From positions 1 to 64,000 of the forward strand of contig NZ_VKKX01000022.1 of NCBI RefSeq assembly GCF_008271655.1: a DNA stretch of 64,000 nucleotides, read 5' to 3'. The notes beneath the pieces are model-generated. The model was not told the DNA's origin. It saw only the letters and a program-made list of their open reading frames with translations, and ran no database searches. The position numbers and the translations under genes are program-made. Shown here piece by piece: positions 27,426-36,284 of the stretch. The DNA comes from Gemmobacter caeruleus. Lineage in GTDB: Bacteria > Pseudomonadota > Alphaproteobacteria > Rhodobacterales > Rhodobacteraceae. The first letter of the stretch is position 1. Each line of letters opens with the position of its first letter.

Positions 27426-28750
27426 GCCCCAAGTGCCCCACGCAGCGCGCGACCCAGCTTGTCGATTAGCTCGTCGATCTGGGCATCCTTGATGATGAAG
27501 GGCGGCGCCAGCAGGATGTGATCGCCGCGCTGCCCGTCCAGCGTGCCCCCCATCGGATAACAGATCAGCCCGGCCTCGAAGGCACGCGCCTTCACCTCGG
27601 CATGCAGTTTGCGCGCCGGATCGAAGGGCGCCTTCGTCTCGCGGTCGGCCACCAGTTCGAGGCCGCGAAACAAGCCACGGCCGCGAATGTCGCCGATATG
27701 GGGGTGCTGGCCAAAGGCCGCGCGCAGCGCCGCATCCAGCCGCGCGCCCTGCGCCTGCACCCGCGCCAGCAGGCCACGGTCCAGAATGGCCGCCAGCACC
27801 GCGCCCGCCCCCGCCGCCGCGACGGGGTGGCCCATATAGGTATGGCCATGCTGGAAAAACCCCGACCCGCCCGCGATCGCCGCATAGATCGCCCCCGAGG
27901 CCAGCAGCGCCCCGATCGGCTGGTATCCCGCCCCCAGACCCTTGGCGATGGTGATCATGTCGGGGGCCACGCCATCCTCGGCGCAGGCGAACAGATGGCC
28001 GGTGCGCCCCATGCCGCACATCACCTCGTCCAGGATCAGCAGCACCCCGTAGCGGTCGCAGATCTCGCGGATGCGGCGCAGATAGCCGGGCACCGCCGGC
28101 ACCGCGCCCAATGTCGCACCGACCACCGGCTCGGCGATGAAGGCCATGACGGTTTCGGGGCCGAGGCGCAGGATCTCGGTCTCCAGCGCATCGGCGGCGC
28201 GCAGGCCGTATTCCGCCGCCGTCTCGCCGGGCAGGCGGTCGCGATATTCATAGCAGGGCGCGATATGGGTGGTTTCCACCAGAAGCGGCGCGAATTGCGC
28301 GCGCCGCCAGGCATTGCCGCCCGCCGCCAGCGCGCCCAGCGTATTGCCGTGATAGCTTTGCCGCCGCGCGATGACACGGTGCCGGCCGGGCTGGCCGATC
28401 TCGGTAAAATATTGCCGCGCGAGCTTGATCGCCGCCTCCACTGCCTCGGACCCGCCCGAGACGAGATAGACCCGGTCGATTCCCGCCGGGGCATGGGCGA
28501 CAAGCCGGTCGGCCAGGGCCTCGGCCGGGCCCGAGGTGAAAAAGCCGGTATGGGCAAAGGCCAGACGGTCGATCTGGTCATGCAGCGCCGCGCGGATATC
28601 GGGGTCGGAATGGCCCAGACAGGACACCGCCGCCCCGCCCGAGCCGTCAAGATAGCGCTTGCCGGCCGCGTCGATCAGATAGCAACCCTCGCCGCGCACC
28701 GCTTCGGGCAGGGAACCACGGGTCGAACGTCCGAAAACATGGCCAGGCAT
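27422..28750 (-). CDS. Class III (omega) aminotransferase
   Basis: A 442-residue PLP enzyme of fold type I. The PLP lysine lies in ITIAKGLGAGYQPIGA, the acidic cofactor residue in LLILDEVMCGMGRTG, and the phosphate-binding segment in YLVSGGSEAVEAAIKLA. Class III enzymes act on beta-alanine-like amino acids and diamines; the exact amine is unknown. Start ATG at 28750 has GAGGAGG upstream. It is translationally coupled to the BKACE gene and divergent from a C45-like hydrolase and RpiR regulator, with shared ATTGCATCA repeats between. Confidence 0.9.
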   Translation of the reverse strand: MPGHVFGRSTRGSLPEAVRGEGCYLIDAAGKRYLDGSGGAAVSCLGHSDPDIRAALHDQIDRLAFAHTGFFTSGPAEALADRLVAHAPAGIDRVYLVSGGSEAVEAAIKLARQYFTEIGQPGRHRVIARRQSYHGNTLGALAAGGNAWRRAQFAPLLVETTHIAPCYEYRDRLPGETAAEYGLRAADALETEILRLGPETVMAFIAEPVVGATLGAVPAVPGYLRRIREICDRYGVLLILDEVMCGMGRTGHLFACAEDGVAPDMITIAKGLGAGYQPIGALLASGAIYAAIAGGSGFFQHGHTYMGHPVAAAGAGAVLAAILDRGLLARVQAQGARLDAALRAAFGQHPHIGDIRGRGLFRGLELVADRETKAPFDPARKLHAEVKARAFEAGLICYPMGGTLDGQRGDHILLAPPFIIKDAQIDELIDKLGRALRGALGA

Positions 28751-28805
28751 GGCGGGCGCCTCCTCTGGATTCGGGGCTTCTGCGCCCGAAAGAAACGCAA
28801 GATTA

Positions 28806-28854
28806 ATTGCATCACTTGCCATATCGTGCAATTCATTTTGCATTGATTGCATCA
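28806..28854. promoter_or_regulatory. ATTGCATCA repeats in a divergent promoter region
   Basis: Two copies of ATTGCATCA (28806-28814 and 28846-28854) lie 40 bp apart, about four helical turns, and TGCAAT at 28827-28832 is inverted relative to them. The region is A/T-rich compared with its surroundings. It lies between the aminotransferase and C45-like hydrolase genes, so it is a natural site for the RpiR-type regulator encoded at 29847. Confidence 0.5.
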
Positions 28855-28870
28855 AACAGAAGGGGGCGCC

Positions 28871-29890
28871 ATGCCGCAAGACAGGACAGCGCCGGGTCTG
28901 GGCTGGCTGGGCGTGGCGGGTGATGCGCATCAGACCGGCCTTGCGCTTGGCCGGCGCGGGGCGGCGGCGGTGGCGGCGCATCTGCGGCGGCATCCGCTCT
29001 GGTCGCAGGTCAATGCGCCCTGCCATTCTGCCCGCGTCGCCGCGATGGCCGCCGCCACCCAGGCCCGCTTTCCCCGCATCTGGGCCGAGATCGCCGGTCT
29101 GGCCGAAGGGCTGGGCCTGCCGCTGATGCAGGTCTTTGCCTGGAATTGCCGGGGCGATCTGCTGGCCTCGGTGCCTGACGGCTGCACCACCGTGCTGCTG
29201 CCGGGGCCAGAGCCGGTGCTGGCGCATAACGAAGACGGGCTGCCCTGCCTGCGTGATGCCTGTTTCATCGCCGAGATCCAGCCCGAAGACGCACCGGCGC
29301 TGCATGCCTTCTGCTATCCCGGCTCGATCCCCGGCCATACCTTTGCCTTTACGGCGGCGGGGTTGGTGCAGACGGTCAACAACCTGCGCCTGACCGGCAT
29401 CGCGCCGGGCATTCCGCGCATGGTGCTGGGCCGGGCGGTGCTGGGTTGCGCCAGCCTGACCGAGGCGCTTGACCTGCTGCGCGACGCGCCGTCGGGCGGG
29501 TTTCACTTTGGCCTGATGCAGCGCGGCGATCCGCGGATTCTGTCGGTGGAATTCGGCGGCGGCGGGTGTTCGGTGCAAGAGATCACCCGCCCCGCGCTGC
29601 ATGCCAATCACGCGCTGCACCTGCCCGGCGGCCTGCGGGCGCAGATCGTCACCGCCTCGTCGCGCGACCGGCAGGAACGCGGCGCGGCGCTGCTAGCGCG
29701 GGGCGCCGATCCGCTGACGATCCTGCGCGATGACGGCGGGGCGGGGCTTCCCATCCGGCGCGATGCGCCCGATGATCCCGATGAGGAAAACACGCTCGCC
29801 ACCGCCGTGATCCGGCTGGCGGGCCCGCAGATCGACTGGAGCATTCATGACCGCGCCGCCGGACCCGCCCGCCATCGCGGCACCGCCTGA
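28871..29890 (+). CDS. C45-type Ntn hydrolase (acyl-CoA:6-APA acyltransferase-like)
   Basis: A 339-residue protein resembling the peptidase C45/acyltransferase family. The expected self-cleavage site with cysteine nucleophile is DGCTTVLLPG (near residue 105), followed by the family pair HNEDGLP and the later VNNLRLTG. Such enzymes autocleave to expose cysteine and then hydrolyse or transfer N-acyl groups. No signal peptide is visible, so it should be cytosolic. The neighbouring aminotransferase and BKACE suggest that it frees an amino compound from an N-acylated precursor. Start ATG 28871 has GAAGGGGG upstream. It overlaps the RpiR gene by 44 bp. Confidence 0.75.
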   Translation: MPQDRTAPGLGWLGVAGDAHQTGLALGRRGAAAVAAHLRRHPLWSQVNAPCHSARVAAMAAATQARFPRIWAEIAGLAEGLGLPLMQVFAWNCRGDLLASVPDGCTTVLLPGPEPVLAHNEDGLPCLRDACFIAEIQPEDAPALHAFCYPGSIPGHTFAFTAAGLVQTVNNLRLTGIAPGIPRMVLGRAVLGCASLTEALDLLRDAPSGGFHFGLMQRGDPRILSVEFGGGGCSVQEITRPALHANHALHLPGGLRAQIVTASSRDRQERGAALLARGADPLTILRDDGGAGLPIRRDAPDDPDEENTLATAVIRLAGPQIDWSIHDRAAGPARHRGTA

Positions 29891-30767
29891 CAGTCTGGAC
29901 GGGCTGCGGGCGCTTGCGCTTGGCATCGCGCGGGGCGAGGCGGGGGTGCGGCTGGGCGCCAAGGCCGGCGCCGCGCTGGCGCGGCTGCTGGATATGGTGG
30001 GCGATCCGGCGCTGCTGTCGATCACCAGCCTGGCCGCGCGGCTGGAGGTGCATCCCTCGACGCTCACGCGCCTCGCCACATCGCTGGGCTATGCGGGTTT
30101 TCCGGCACTACAACATGTGCTGCTTTCGGCCTCGTTGACGGCGCCGGGGGCGTTCTATTCGCGGCAGGCCCGGGCGGCGCTTGACGGCGACAGTTCACCC
30201 CGCGCCCGCGCCGCGCAGCTTTGCCATGAAAATCAGGCCCTGATCGACCGCTTTATCGAAAGCCTGGACGAGGCGCGGTTCGAGGCGATGGCCGCGATGA
30301 TCATGGCCGCGCCGCGCGTGCTGGTCCATGGCATCCGCCAGTTCCATGCGGTCGCCAGTTTTCTGGTCTACGGGCTGCGGATGATCCGGCGCGATGTCGC
30401 GCTGCTGGATGCCGACGGGCTGGGCATGGCCGAGGGGCTGGCCATGCTGGGCGAGGACGGGCTGCTGATCTCCGCCAGCTGCGCGCCCTATTCGGCGCAG
30501 GTGGTGGCCGTCGCGGCCGAGGCGCGGCGGCGCGGTCTTGCGACACTGGCGATCACCGATCACACCAATGCGCCGCTGGCGCAAAGCGCGCAGGCGGTGC
30601 TGCTGGTCGGGCATGAGACCAGCTTTCTGTCCAACAGCATCGGCGCCTTTGTCGTGGCGACGGAATGCCTGATCAATGCCTGCGCCGCCGCCCGCCCCGA
30701 GGCCGCGCGCGCGGCCCTGCGCGACCGCGAGGCGCTGATTGCCCGGCTGGGGGTCGAGACCGGCTGA
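29847..30767 (+). CDS. MurR/RpiR-family transcriptional regulator
   Basis: A 306-residue regulator. The N-terminal helix-turn-helix has LLSITSLAARLEVHPSTLTRLATSLGYAGF, the RpiR signature. The C-terminal SIS domain (about 130-280), with VLVHGIRQFHAVASFLVYGL and LLISASCAPYSAQVV, would bind a phosphosugar-like or other small ligand. The gene starts inside the end of the C45-like hydrolase gene, so the two are co-transcribed. It probably controls the divergent aminotransferase/BKACE operon and its own promoter through the ATTGCATCA repeats. Confidence 0.9.
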   Translation: MTAPPDPPAIAAPPDSLDGLRALALGIARGEAGVRLGAKAGAALARLLDMVGDPALLSITSLAARLEVHPSTLTRLATSLGYAGFPALQHVLLSASLTAPGAFYSRQARAALDGDSSPRARAAQLCHENQALIDRFIESLDEARFEAMAAMIMAAPRVLVHGIRQFHAVASFLVYGLRMIRRDVALLDADGLGMAEGLAMLGEDGLLISASCAPYSAQVVAVAAEARRRGLATLAITDHTNAPLAQSAQAVLLVGHETSFLSNSIGAFVVATECLINACAAARPEAARAALRDREALIARLGVETG

Positions 30768-30771
30768 CCCG

Positions 30772-31809
30772 TCAGGCGCTGACGGCGGCCAGCCCTTCGG
30801 CCTCGAACCGTTCCAGCCGGGCCAGTTCGTCGGCGCTCAGGGCGATGCCGTCGCGCAGCGCCCGATCCCGCGCGGCAAAGCGACGCTCTGACGGCAGGCG
30901 CGCGCCCTGCGCGCCGAAGGCGGTCAGCAGCCGCTCGCCCTCGGCGATCGGGTCGCGGCCGCTGCGGGCGGCAAAGACCTGCGGATCGAGCGCCAGCACC
31001 AGGGCGCCATGACGCGGCAAGAGATCGCCGCCCCCCATGAATTCCAGCGCCTCCCTGCTCATGAATTCGCCCAGCATGGCGCCGGCCAGCAGTTCGATCA
31101 TGGTCGAGATGGCCGATCCCTTATGCCCGCCAAAGGTAAGCATCGCGCCCGCCAGCGCGGTTTGCGGGTCGGTGGTGGGCTGGCCGTCGCCATCCACGGC
31201 CCAACCTTCGGGGATCGGTTTGCCGGCACGGCGATGCAGCTCGATCTCGCCCCGCGCGGCGACGCTGGTCGCAAAGTCGAATACATAGGGATGGGGCCCC
31301 GGGCGCGGCCAGCCAAAGGCCAGCGGATTGGTGCCCAAAAGCGGCGCCTTGCCGCCGGCGGGGGCGACAAAGGCATAGCTCGGGCACATGGAAAGCGCGG
31401 CCAGACCCTGCCCCGCCAGCGCCTCCACATCATGCCAGAGCGCCGAGAAATGCAGGCAATCGCGGATCACCAGCGCGGCAAGGCCGGTTTCCCGCGCGCG
31501 GGCGGCCAGCAGATCGCGCGCCGCGTCGAAGGCCGGGTTGGCAAAGCCGCCGCCCGCATCGACCTCGATCACCGCCCGGCCGCCATCGTGGATCGCCGGC
31601 ACCGCCCCGGGCGCCACCCGGCCCGCCGCGATCACCTTCAGGCATCCCTCCAGCCGATAGAGCCCGTGGGATTTGCAATTGTCCCGCTCGCCCGCGACGA
31701 TGACGGCGGCCACCGAACGCGCGCTTTCCGGGCGCAGCCCCGCGCGGCGAAAGATGGTCTCGACCCGCGCCAGCAATGCGTCGCAGGAAATGGGTTCGGG
31801 GGGCGTCAT
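30772..31809 (-). CDS. Ldh-family imino acid reductase, probable delta1-pyrroline-2-carboxylate reductase
   Basis: A 345-residue NAD(P)H enzyme of the malate/L-lactate dehydrogenase (LDH_2) family. SHGLYRLEG near residue 65 and GTNPLAFGWPRPG with FDFATSVAARGEIE are family hallmarks. Members related to DpkA/LhpD reduce delta1-pyrroline-2-carboxylate to proline. That function is inferred here from the hydroxyproline genes divergently encoded next door; a malate- or lactate-type role cannot be excluded. It follows the XRE-cupin regulator gene by 27 bp on the same strand and converges on the RpiR gene with a 4-bp gap. Confidence 0.75.
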   Translation of the reverse strand: MTPPEPISCDALLARVETIFRRAGLRPESARSVAAVIVAGERDNCKSHGLYRLEGCLKVIAAGRVAPGAVPAIHDGGRAVIEVDAGGGFANPAFDAARDLLAARARETGLAALVIRDCLHFSALWHDVEALAGQGLAALSMCPSYAFVAPAGGKAPLLGTNPLAFGWPRPGPHPYVFDFATSVAARGEIELHRRAGKPIPEGWAVDGDGQPTTDPQTALAGAMLTFGGHKGSAISTMIELLAGAMLGEFMSREALEFMGGGDLLPRHGALVLALDPQVFAARSGRDPIAEGERLLTAFGAQGARLPSERRFAARDRALRDGIALSADELARLERFEAEGLAAVSA

Positions 31810-31836
31810 GCGCGGCAGTCTCCTTGCATCGGGGGG

Positions 31837-32493
31837 TCAGGGCTGCGCCTGCCGGTCCACGTCGATATAGGTGCAGGCCCAGAAAATGCGCGCCTCGTCA
31901 TCGTCCAGCGCGCGCAGGCCATGTTTCAGCGTGCTGTCGAAATAGGCGCAATCGCCGGGTTCCAGCACGACCGGTTGGTAATGCTCCACCACCAGCTCGA
32001 TCCGGCCCGACAGCACGAACAGCGTTTCTTCGCCGTCATGTGCCTCCAGCTCGTCGGGGCGCATGGGCGGGCGTTTTTCGACACGGGTCACCAGCGGGAT
32101 GATCTTTTTCTCGGCCAGGGCATTGCACAGAACCTCGTATTCAAAGTTCTTGGAGCGCACCTTGCGGCCCTGCCCGGCCTTGGTCACCGTCATCCGCGTC
32201 GTCTGATGCGCGTCGTGATCCGAGGAAAACAGCCGCTCCATGCCGATGTCATAGGCGCGGGCGATGCGGACCAGGTTTTCATAGCTGGGCGAGACGCGGC
32301 CATTCTCGATCTTGTGGATGGTCGAAAGCGCAAGCCCGCTGCGCTGCGCCGCCGCCTCAAGCGTCAGGCCGCAGGCCTGGCGCACCGCCTTCATCCGGCT
32401 GCCGAGGTCCGACCGCAATTGCAGCCGCTCGGCCTCCCATCCATCCTGCCCGGGCTCGGGGGCCTCGTCAGAAGATTTTTCCATTCGCGTCAT
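31837..32493 (-). CDS. XRE-family regulator with C-terminal cupin domain
   Basis: A 218-residue regulator. The N-terminal XRE helix-turn-helix covers about 30-85 (LTLEAAAQRSGLALSTIHKIENGRV), and a cupin_2 sensor domain follows (about 140-215, GEETLFVLSGRIEL and LEPGDCAYFDSTLKHG). Proteins of this type sense small catabolites. Its position between the reductase gene and the divergent hydroxyproline operon makes it the likely local regulator. The ribosome site is poor, and the ATG at 32484 is an alternative start. The upstream A/T-rich stretch with ATCATGAT (32513-32520) may hold its operator. Confidence 0.88.
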   Translation of the reverse strand: MTRMEKSSDEAPEPGQDGWEAERLQLRSDLGSRMKAVRQACGLTLEAAAQRSGLALSTIHKIENGRVSPSYENLVRIARAYDIGMERLFSSDHDAHQTTRMTVTKAGQGRKVRSKNFEYEVLCNALAEKKIIPLVTRVEKRPPMRPDELEAHDGEETLFVLSGRIELVVEHYQPVVLEPGDCAYFDSTLKHGLRALDDDEARIFWACTYIDVDRQAQP

Positions 32494-32650
32494 ATTTTTC
32501 TTTTTTTACCAATCATGATCGTTTAAGCATAGTTTCACGGCGGAGGCAAGACTGGCAACCGTCAATCATCCGCAAATGCCCCGAACCCGGCCGTTTCACG
32601 GCCCGAACCGCCATGCCCGGCGCGAACCGCACCATTCAGAGGGAAGCCCC

Positions 32651-33610
32651 ATGACCAGCAATGTCTTTCACAGCACGATCCCCGCGCTGCTGACCCCCTG
32701 CACCCCCGACCGCCAGCCCGATTTCGACGCCCTGGTGCGCAAGGGGCAAGAGATGATGCAGGCCGGCATGTCGGGCGTGGTCTATTGCGGTTCCTGCGGG
32801 GACTGGCCGCTCTTGTCCGATGCGCAGCGGATGGAGGGCGTGGCGCGGCTGATCGGCGCCGGGGTGCCGGTCGTCGTCGGCACCGGCGCGATCAATACCC
32901 GATCGGCGGTCGCCCATGCCGAGCATGCGCAACAGATGGGCGCGGCCGGCCTGATGGTGATCCCGCGCGTGCTGTCGCGCGGCCAGTCGGTCGCGGCGCA
33001 GCGCAACCATTTCAAGGCCATCCTCGCCGCCGCGCCGGATGTGCCCGCGATCATCTACAACAGCCCGCATTACGGCTTTGCCACCCGGGCCGACCTGTTC
33101 TTTGCCCTGCGCGCCGAACACAGGAACCTTGTCGGTTTCAAGGAATTCGGCGGCAAGGCCGATCTCAGCTACGCCGCCGAACACATCACCTCGCAAGAGG
33201 ATGACGTGATCCTGATGGTGGGTGTCGATACCGAGGTGCATCACGGCTTTGTCAAATGCGGCGCGGTCGGCACGATCACCGGCATCGGCACGATCTTTCC
33301 CGAAGTGGCGCTGTTGCAGGTGGCGCTGTGCCGCCGCGCGGCGGCGGGCTGCCCCGAGGCCGATCTGCGCGCCCGCGAACTGGCCGAGGCCTTTTCGGTG
33401 CTGGCGAAATTCGACGAAGGCGTCGATCTGGTGCTGTATTTCAAGCATCTGATGGTGCTGAAGGGCGAGCCGGCCTATGCGCTCCATTTCAACGAAACCG
33501 ACGCGCTGTCGCCGTCGCAGGCGGGGTTCTGCACGGCGCAGTTCCACCAGTTCAACCGCTGGTTCGCGGCCTGGTCGCAACAGGGCGGGGTCATCGCCGA
33601 ATGCATGTGA
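32651..33610 (+). CDS. lhpC: DapA-family lyase/deaminase, probable pyrroline-4-hydroxy-2-carboxylate deaminase
   Basis: A 319-residue TIM-barrel aldolase of the DHDPS/NAL family. The Schiff-base lysine lies in LVGFKEFGGKAD and the catalytic tyrosine in IIYNSPHYGF. In a hydroxyproline cluster, family members act as LhpC/HypD, which converts delta1-pyrroline-4-hydroxy-2-carboxylate to 2-oxoglutarate semialdehyde with release of ammonia. The assignment rests on the adjacent epimerase and D-amino acid oxidoreductase genes. Start 32651 follows AGAGGGAAG. Its end overlaps the epimerase gene by 10 bp. Confidence 0.82.
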   Translation: MTSNVFHSTIPALLTPCTPDRQPDFDALVRKGQEMMQAGMSGVVYCGSCGDWPLLSDAQRMEGVARLIGAGVPVVVGTGAINTRSAVAHAEHAQQMGAAGLMVIPRVLSRGQSVAAQRNHFKAILAAAPDVPAIIYNSPHYGFATRADLFFALRAEHRNLVGFKEFGGKADLSYAAEHITSQEDDVILMVGVDTEVHHGFVKCGAVGTITGIGTIFPEVALLQVALCRRAAAGCPEADLRARELAEAFSVLAKFDEGVDLVLYFKHLMVLKGEPAYALHFNETDALSPSQAGFCTAQFHQFNRWFAAWSQQGGVIAECM

Positions 33611-34524
33611 TCGACAGCCATACCGGGGGCGAACCGACCCGGGTCATCCTCGACGGTGGCCCCGATCTGGGCGACGGGCCGCTCTCTGCCCGCGCGGCGC
33701 GGCTGGCGCGCGACCATCGCGATTTCTGCAACGCCGTCACGCAAGAGCCGCGCGGCCAGACGGCGATGGTCTGCGCCTTGCTGGTGAAACCGGTCGATCC
33801 AGGCTGCGTGACCGGCGTGATCTATTTCGATGCCGGGGCCGTGCTGGGCATGTGCGGCCATGGCACGATCGGCCTCGCCGTCACGCTGGCGCATCTGGGG
33901 CGCATCGGCCCCGGCCAGCACCGGATCGAAACGCCGGCCGGCGTGGTCACCGTCGATCTGCATGACGCAGCGCGCGTGACGGTGACCAATGTCGAAAGCC
34001 GCCGCCTGCACCGCCAGATCACGGTCGAGGTGGCAGGGATCGGCCCGGTCACCGGCGACATCGCCTATGGCGGCAATGTGTTCTTCCTCGTCGATCCCAG
34101 CCCGATCGCGGTGACAAGGGCACAGATCCCGCAACTGACCAACCTCGCCATCGCCCTGCGCGACGCGCTGCACGCAAAAGGCATCGACGGCCCGCCGGTC
34201 GATCACGTCATCCTCTACGGCCCCGCCCTGACGCCCGAGGGGCATAGCCGCAACTTTGTGCTCTGCCCGGATGATTGCTATGACCGCTCGCCCTGCGGCA
34301 CCGGCTGTTCGGCGCGGCTGGCCTGCCTCGCCGCCGAGGGGCAATTGGCCGCGGGCGCCGAGATCGTGCAGGAAAGCGTGATCGGCAGCACCTACAGGCT
34401 TTCCTGGCAGCCGGGGCCAACCGGCGGCGTCATCCCCCGGATCACCGGCAGCGCCTGGGTCATGGCCGAGACGCGGCTGATCTTTCAACCCGACGACCCG
34501 TTCCGCGCGGGCATCCCGCTCTAG
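33601..34524 (+). CDS. lhpA: 4-hydroxyproline 2-epimerase (proline racemase family)
   Basis: A 307-residue cofactor-independent epimerase that interconverts trans-4-hydroxy-L-proline and cis-4-hydroxy-D-proline. Both catalytic cysteines are present: MCGHGTIG (near residue 83) and DRSPCGTGCSAR (near 230). The second cysteine excludes the trans-3-hydroxyproline dehydratase subgroup, in which it is threonine, and the first excludes serine variants. Start ATG 33601 lies within the end of the preceding gene (10-bp overlap), implying coupling. The product feeds the FAD oxidoreductase encoded next. Confidence 0.9.
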   Translation: MHVIDSHTGGEPTRVILDGGPDLGDGPLSARAARLARDHRDFCNAVTQEPRGQTAMVCALLVKPVDPGCVTGVIYFDAGAVLGMCGHGTIGLAVTLAHLGRIGPGQHRIETPAGVVTVDLHDAARVTVTNVESRRLHRQITVEVAGIGPVTGDIAYGGNVFFLVDPSPIAVTRAQIPQLTNLAIALRDALHAKGIDGPPVDHVILYGPALTPEGHSRNFVLCPDDCYDRSPCGTGCSARLACLAAEGQLAAGAEIVQESVIGSTYRLSWQPGPTGGVIPRITGSAWVMAETRLIFQPDDPFRAGIPL

Positions 34525-34550
34525 CCCCCTGACCCAGCCCGAGGCCCGCC

Positions 34551-35801
34551 ATGACCGACCCGACCCCTTCAGACATCCTCGTGATCGGCGCGGGCATCAT
34601 CGGGGTGACCACCGCGCTGGCCTTGCAGACCGAAGGCCACCGGGTGCGCCTGATCGACCGCAAGGGCATCGCCGCCGAAACCTCGCGCGGGAATGCCGGC
34701 GCCTTTGCCTTCAGCGAGGTGGAGCCGCTCGCCACCCCCGGCATCCTGCGCAAGGCGCCGAAATGGCTGCTCGATCCGCTGGGCCCGCTGGCGCTGCGCC
34801 CGGCCTATGCGCTGCAAATCCTGCCCTGGATGCTGCGCTTTGCCCGCGCCACCCGGCCCGCGCGCCACGCCGCGGCAGTCAGCGCACAGGCCAGCCTGAT
34901 GACCCTGTCGCGACAGGCGCTTGAACGGCTGATCCCCCGCGTGGGCGGCGAAGCACTGATGCGGCGCGAGGGGCAGTTGCAGGTCTATGAAGGCCAGGCC
35001 CGCCTCGATGCCGCCCGGCCCGCCTGGGATCTGCGCCGCCGCCACGGCATCGCCTTCGACCTGCTGGAAAGCCCCGGCGCCATCGCCGAGATCCAGCCCG
35101 GCCTCAGCCCGCGTTTCACCCATGCCGGCTTTACCCCCGCCTGGATGAACACCGTCGATCCCGCCCGCTGGGCCGAACATCTGGCCCGCGCCTTCACCGC
35201 CGCCGGCGGCATGATCGAGATCGCCGAGATCCGCGCCCTGACCCCGGATGCTGAAGGTGTCACCGTTACCACCAATACCGGCACATCGCGGGCGGCGCAG
35301 GTCGTCGTGGCGGCCGGCGCCTGGTCACATCGCCTCGCCCGCATGCTGGGCGACCGCATCCCGCTGGAAACCGAACGCGGCTACAACACCACCTTCGCGA
35401 CCACCCGCTTCGACCTGCGCACCCATCTCACCTTCAGCGATCACGGCTTCGTCGTCAGCCGCATCGGCGAAGGGCTGCGCATCGGCGGCGCGGTCGAACT
35501 GGGCGGCCTCGACCTGCCGCCGAATTACCGCCGCGCCGATCACCTCCTGCGCAAGGCCGCCGCCTTCCTGCCCGGCCTCGATACCGAGGGCGGCACGCAA
35601 TGGATGGGCTTCCGCCCCTCGCTGCCCGACAGCCTGCCGGTCATCGCCCGGGCACCGGGAGCCGATCGGGTGATCTATGCCTTCGGCCATGGCCATCTGG
35701 GCCTGACCCAATCGGCCAGCACCGCCGAACTCGTCGCGGCTCTGGTCGCGCGCCGCGCCCCCGCCATCCCGCTTGCCGCCTTCGATCCCGGGCGGTTCTG
35801 A
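34551..35801 (+). CDS. FAD-dependent D-amino acid dehydrogenase, probable D-hydroxyproline dehydrogenase
   Basis: A 416-residue DAO-family flavoprotein. The N-terminal dinucleotide fold is ILVIGAGIIGVTTALALQ, and the C-terminal FAD loop is VIYAFGHGHLGLTQS. It is close in layout to DadA. In context it would oxidise cis-4-hydroxy-D-proline to delta1-pyrroline-4-hydroxy-2-carboxylate and pass electrons to the quinone pool. It is third in the operon, 26 bp after the epimerase gene. A repeat unit follows its stop. A 2-oxoglutarate semialdehyde dehydrogenase, the last pathway step, is not in the window. Confidence 0.87.
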   Translation: MTDPTPSDILVIGAGIIGVTTALALQTEGHRVRLIDRKGIAAETSRGNAGAFAFSEVEPLATPGILRKAPKWLLDPLGPLALRPAYALQILPWMLRFARATRPARHAAAVSAQASLMTLSRQALERLIPRVGGEALMRREGQLQVYEGQARLDAARPAWDLRRRHGIAFDLLESPGAIAEIQPGLSPRFTHAGFTPAWMNTVDPARWAEHLARAFTAAGGMIEIAEIRALTPDAEGVTVTTNTGTSRAAQVVVAAGAWSHRLARMLGDRIPLETERGYNTTFATTRFDLRTHLTFSDHGFVVSRIGEGLRIGGAVELGGLDLPPNYRRADHLLRKAAAFLPGLDTEGGTQWMGFRPSLPDSLPVIARAPGADRVIYAFGHGHLGLTQSASTAELVAALVARRAPAIPLAAFDPGRF

Positions 35802-35815
35802 CACCGTCCGCCTGT

Positions 35816-35874
35816 CCTTCATCTGTTCAAAAATATCCTGCGGGGAGGTCCGGAGGGGTGCAAAACCCCTCCGG
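35816..35874 (-). repeat. Inverted-orientation repeat unit after the D-hydroxyproline dehydrogenase gene
   Basis: On the plus strand the tail appears reversed (CCTTCATCTG...AATATCCTGC, 35816-35841), 14 bp after the stop codon, followed by a hairpin CCGGAGGGG-TGCAAAA-CCCCTCCGG (35850-35874). It lies between two convergent genes. Confidence 0.8.
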
Positions 35875-35901
35875 CGCCCGCCACAGGCGCCAAGGCCGGG
35901 A

Positions 35902-36219
35902 TCAGTCTTCCAAGAGCCCCCAGCCATCGGGGACAAAGTCGAATTTCAGCGCGATCTCGGTCGCGATCTTTTCGTGCTGCCAGATCACCTCGGCGCTGAT
36001 CTTCAGCGGGCCGATCTCGGCATCCAGCAATTCATCCTCGTCATCGCGGCGGGTGCGAAAGCCCCGCGCCTCCAGCGCCTTCTGCACCCCGGCCCAATCG
36101 GCCTCCACATCCTCGGGGTAGAACTGATAGGTGACGGTGGCGGTGCCCGGCGCCTCGGCGGCGAAGGCCTCGAAACTCTCAAAGGTTTCGGCCTTCTGGG
36201 CTTTGTAATCGTGGCTCAT
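35902..36219 (-). CDS. RraB-like protein (possible RNase E inhibitor)
   Basis: A 105-residue acidic protein resembling the RraB family: TVTYQFYPEDVEADWAGVQK, then ALEARGFRTR, and a C-terminal FDFVPDGWGLLED. E. coli RraB binds RNase E and modulates mRNA decay. The family is loosely conserved, so the function is tentative. It is probably a single gene, convergent with the D-hydroxyproline dehydrogenase gene. A candidate RNase E C-terminus is encoded at the right edge of the window. Confidence 0.55.
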   Translation of the reverse strand: MSHDYKAQKAETFESFEAFAAEAPGTATVTYQFYPEDVEADWAGVQKALEARGFRTRRDDEDELLDAEIGPLKISAEVIWQHEKIATEIALKFDFVPDGWGLLED

Positions 36220-36284
36220 GGCAGGATCCCTCTCTTTGTGCTGTCATGCCCCAGCCCGCGCGGCGAGACAAGCACCGCCCGGCA

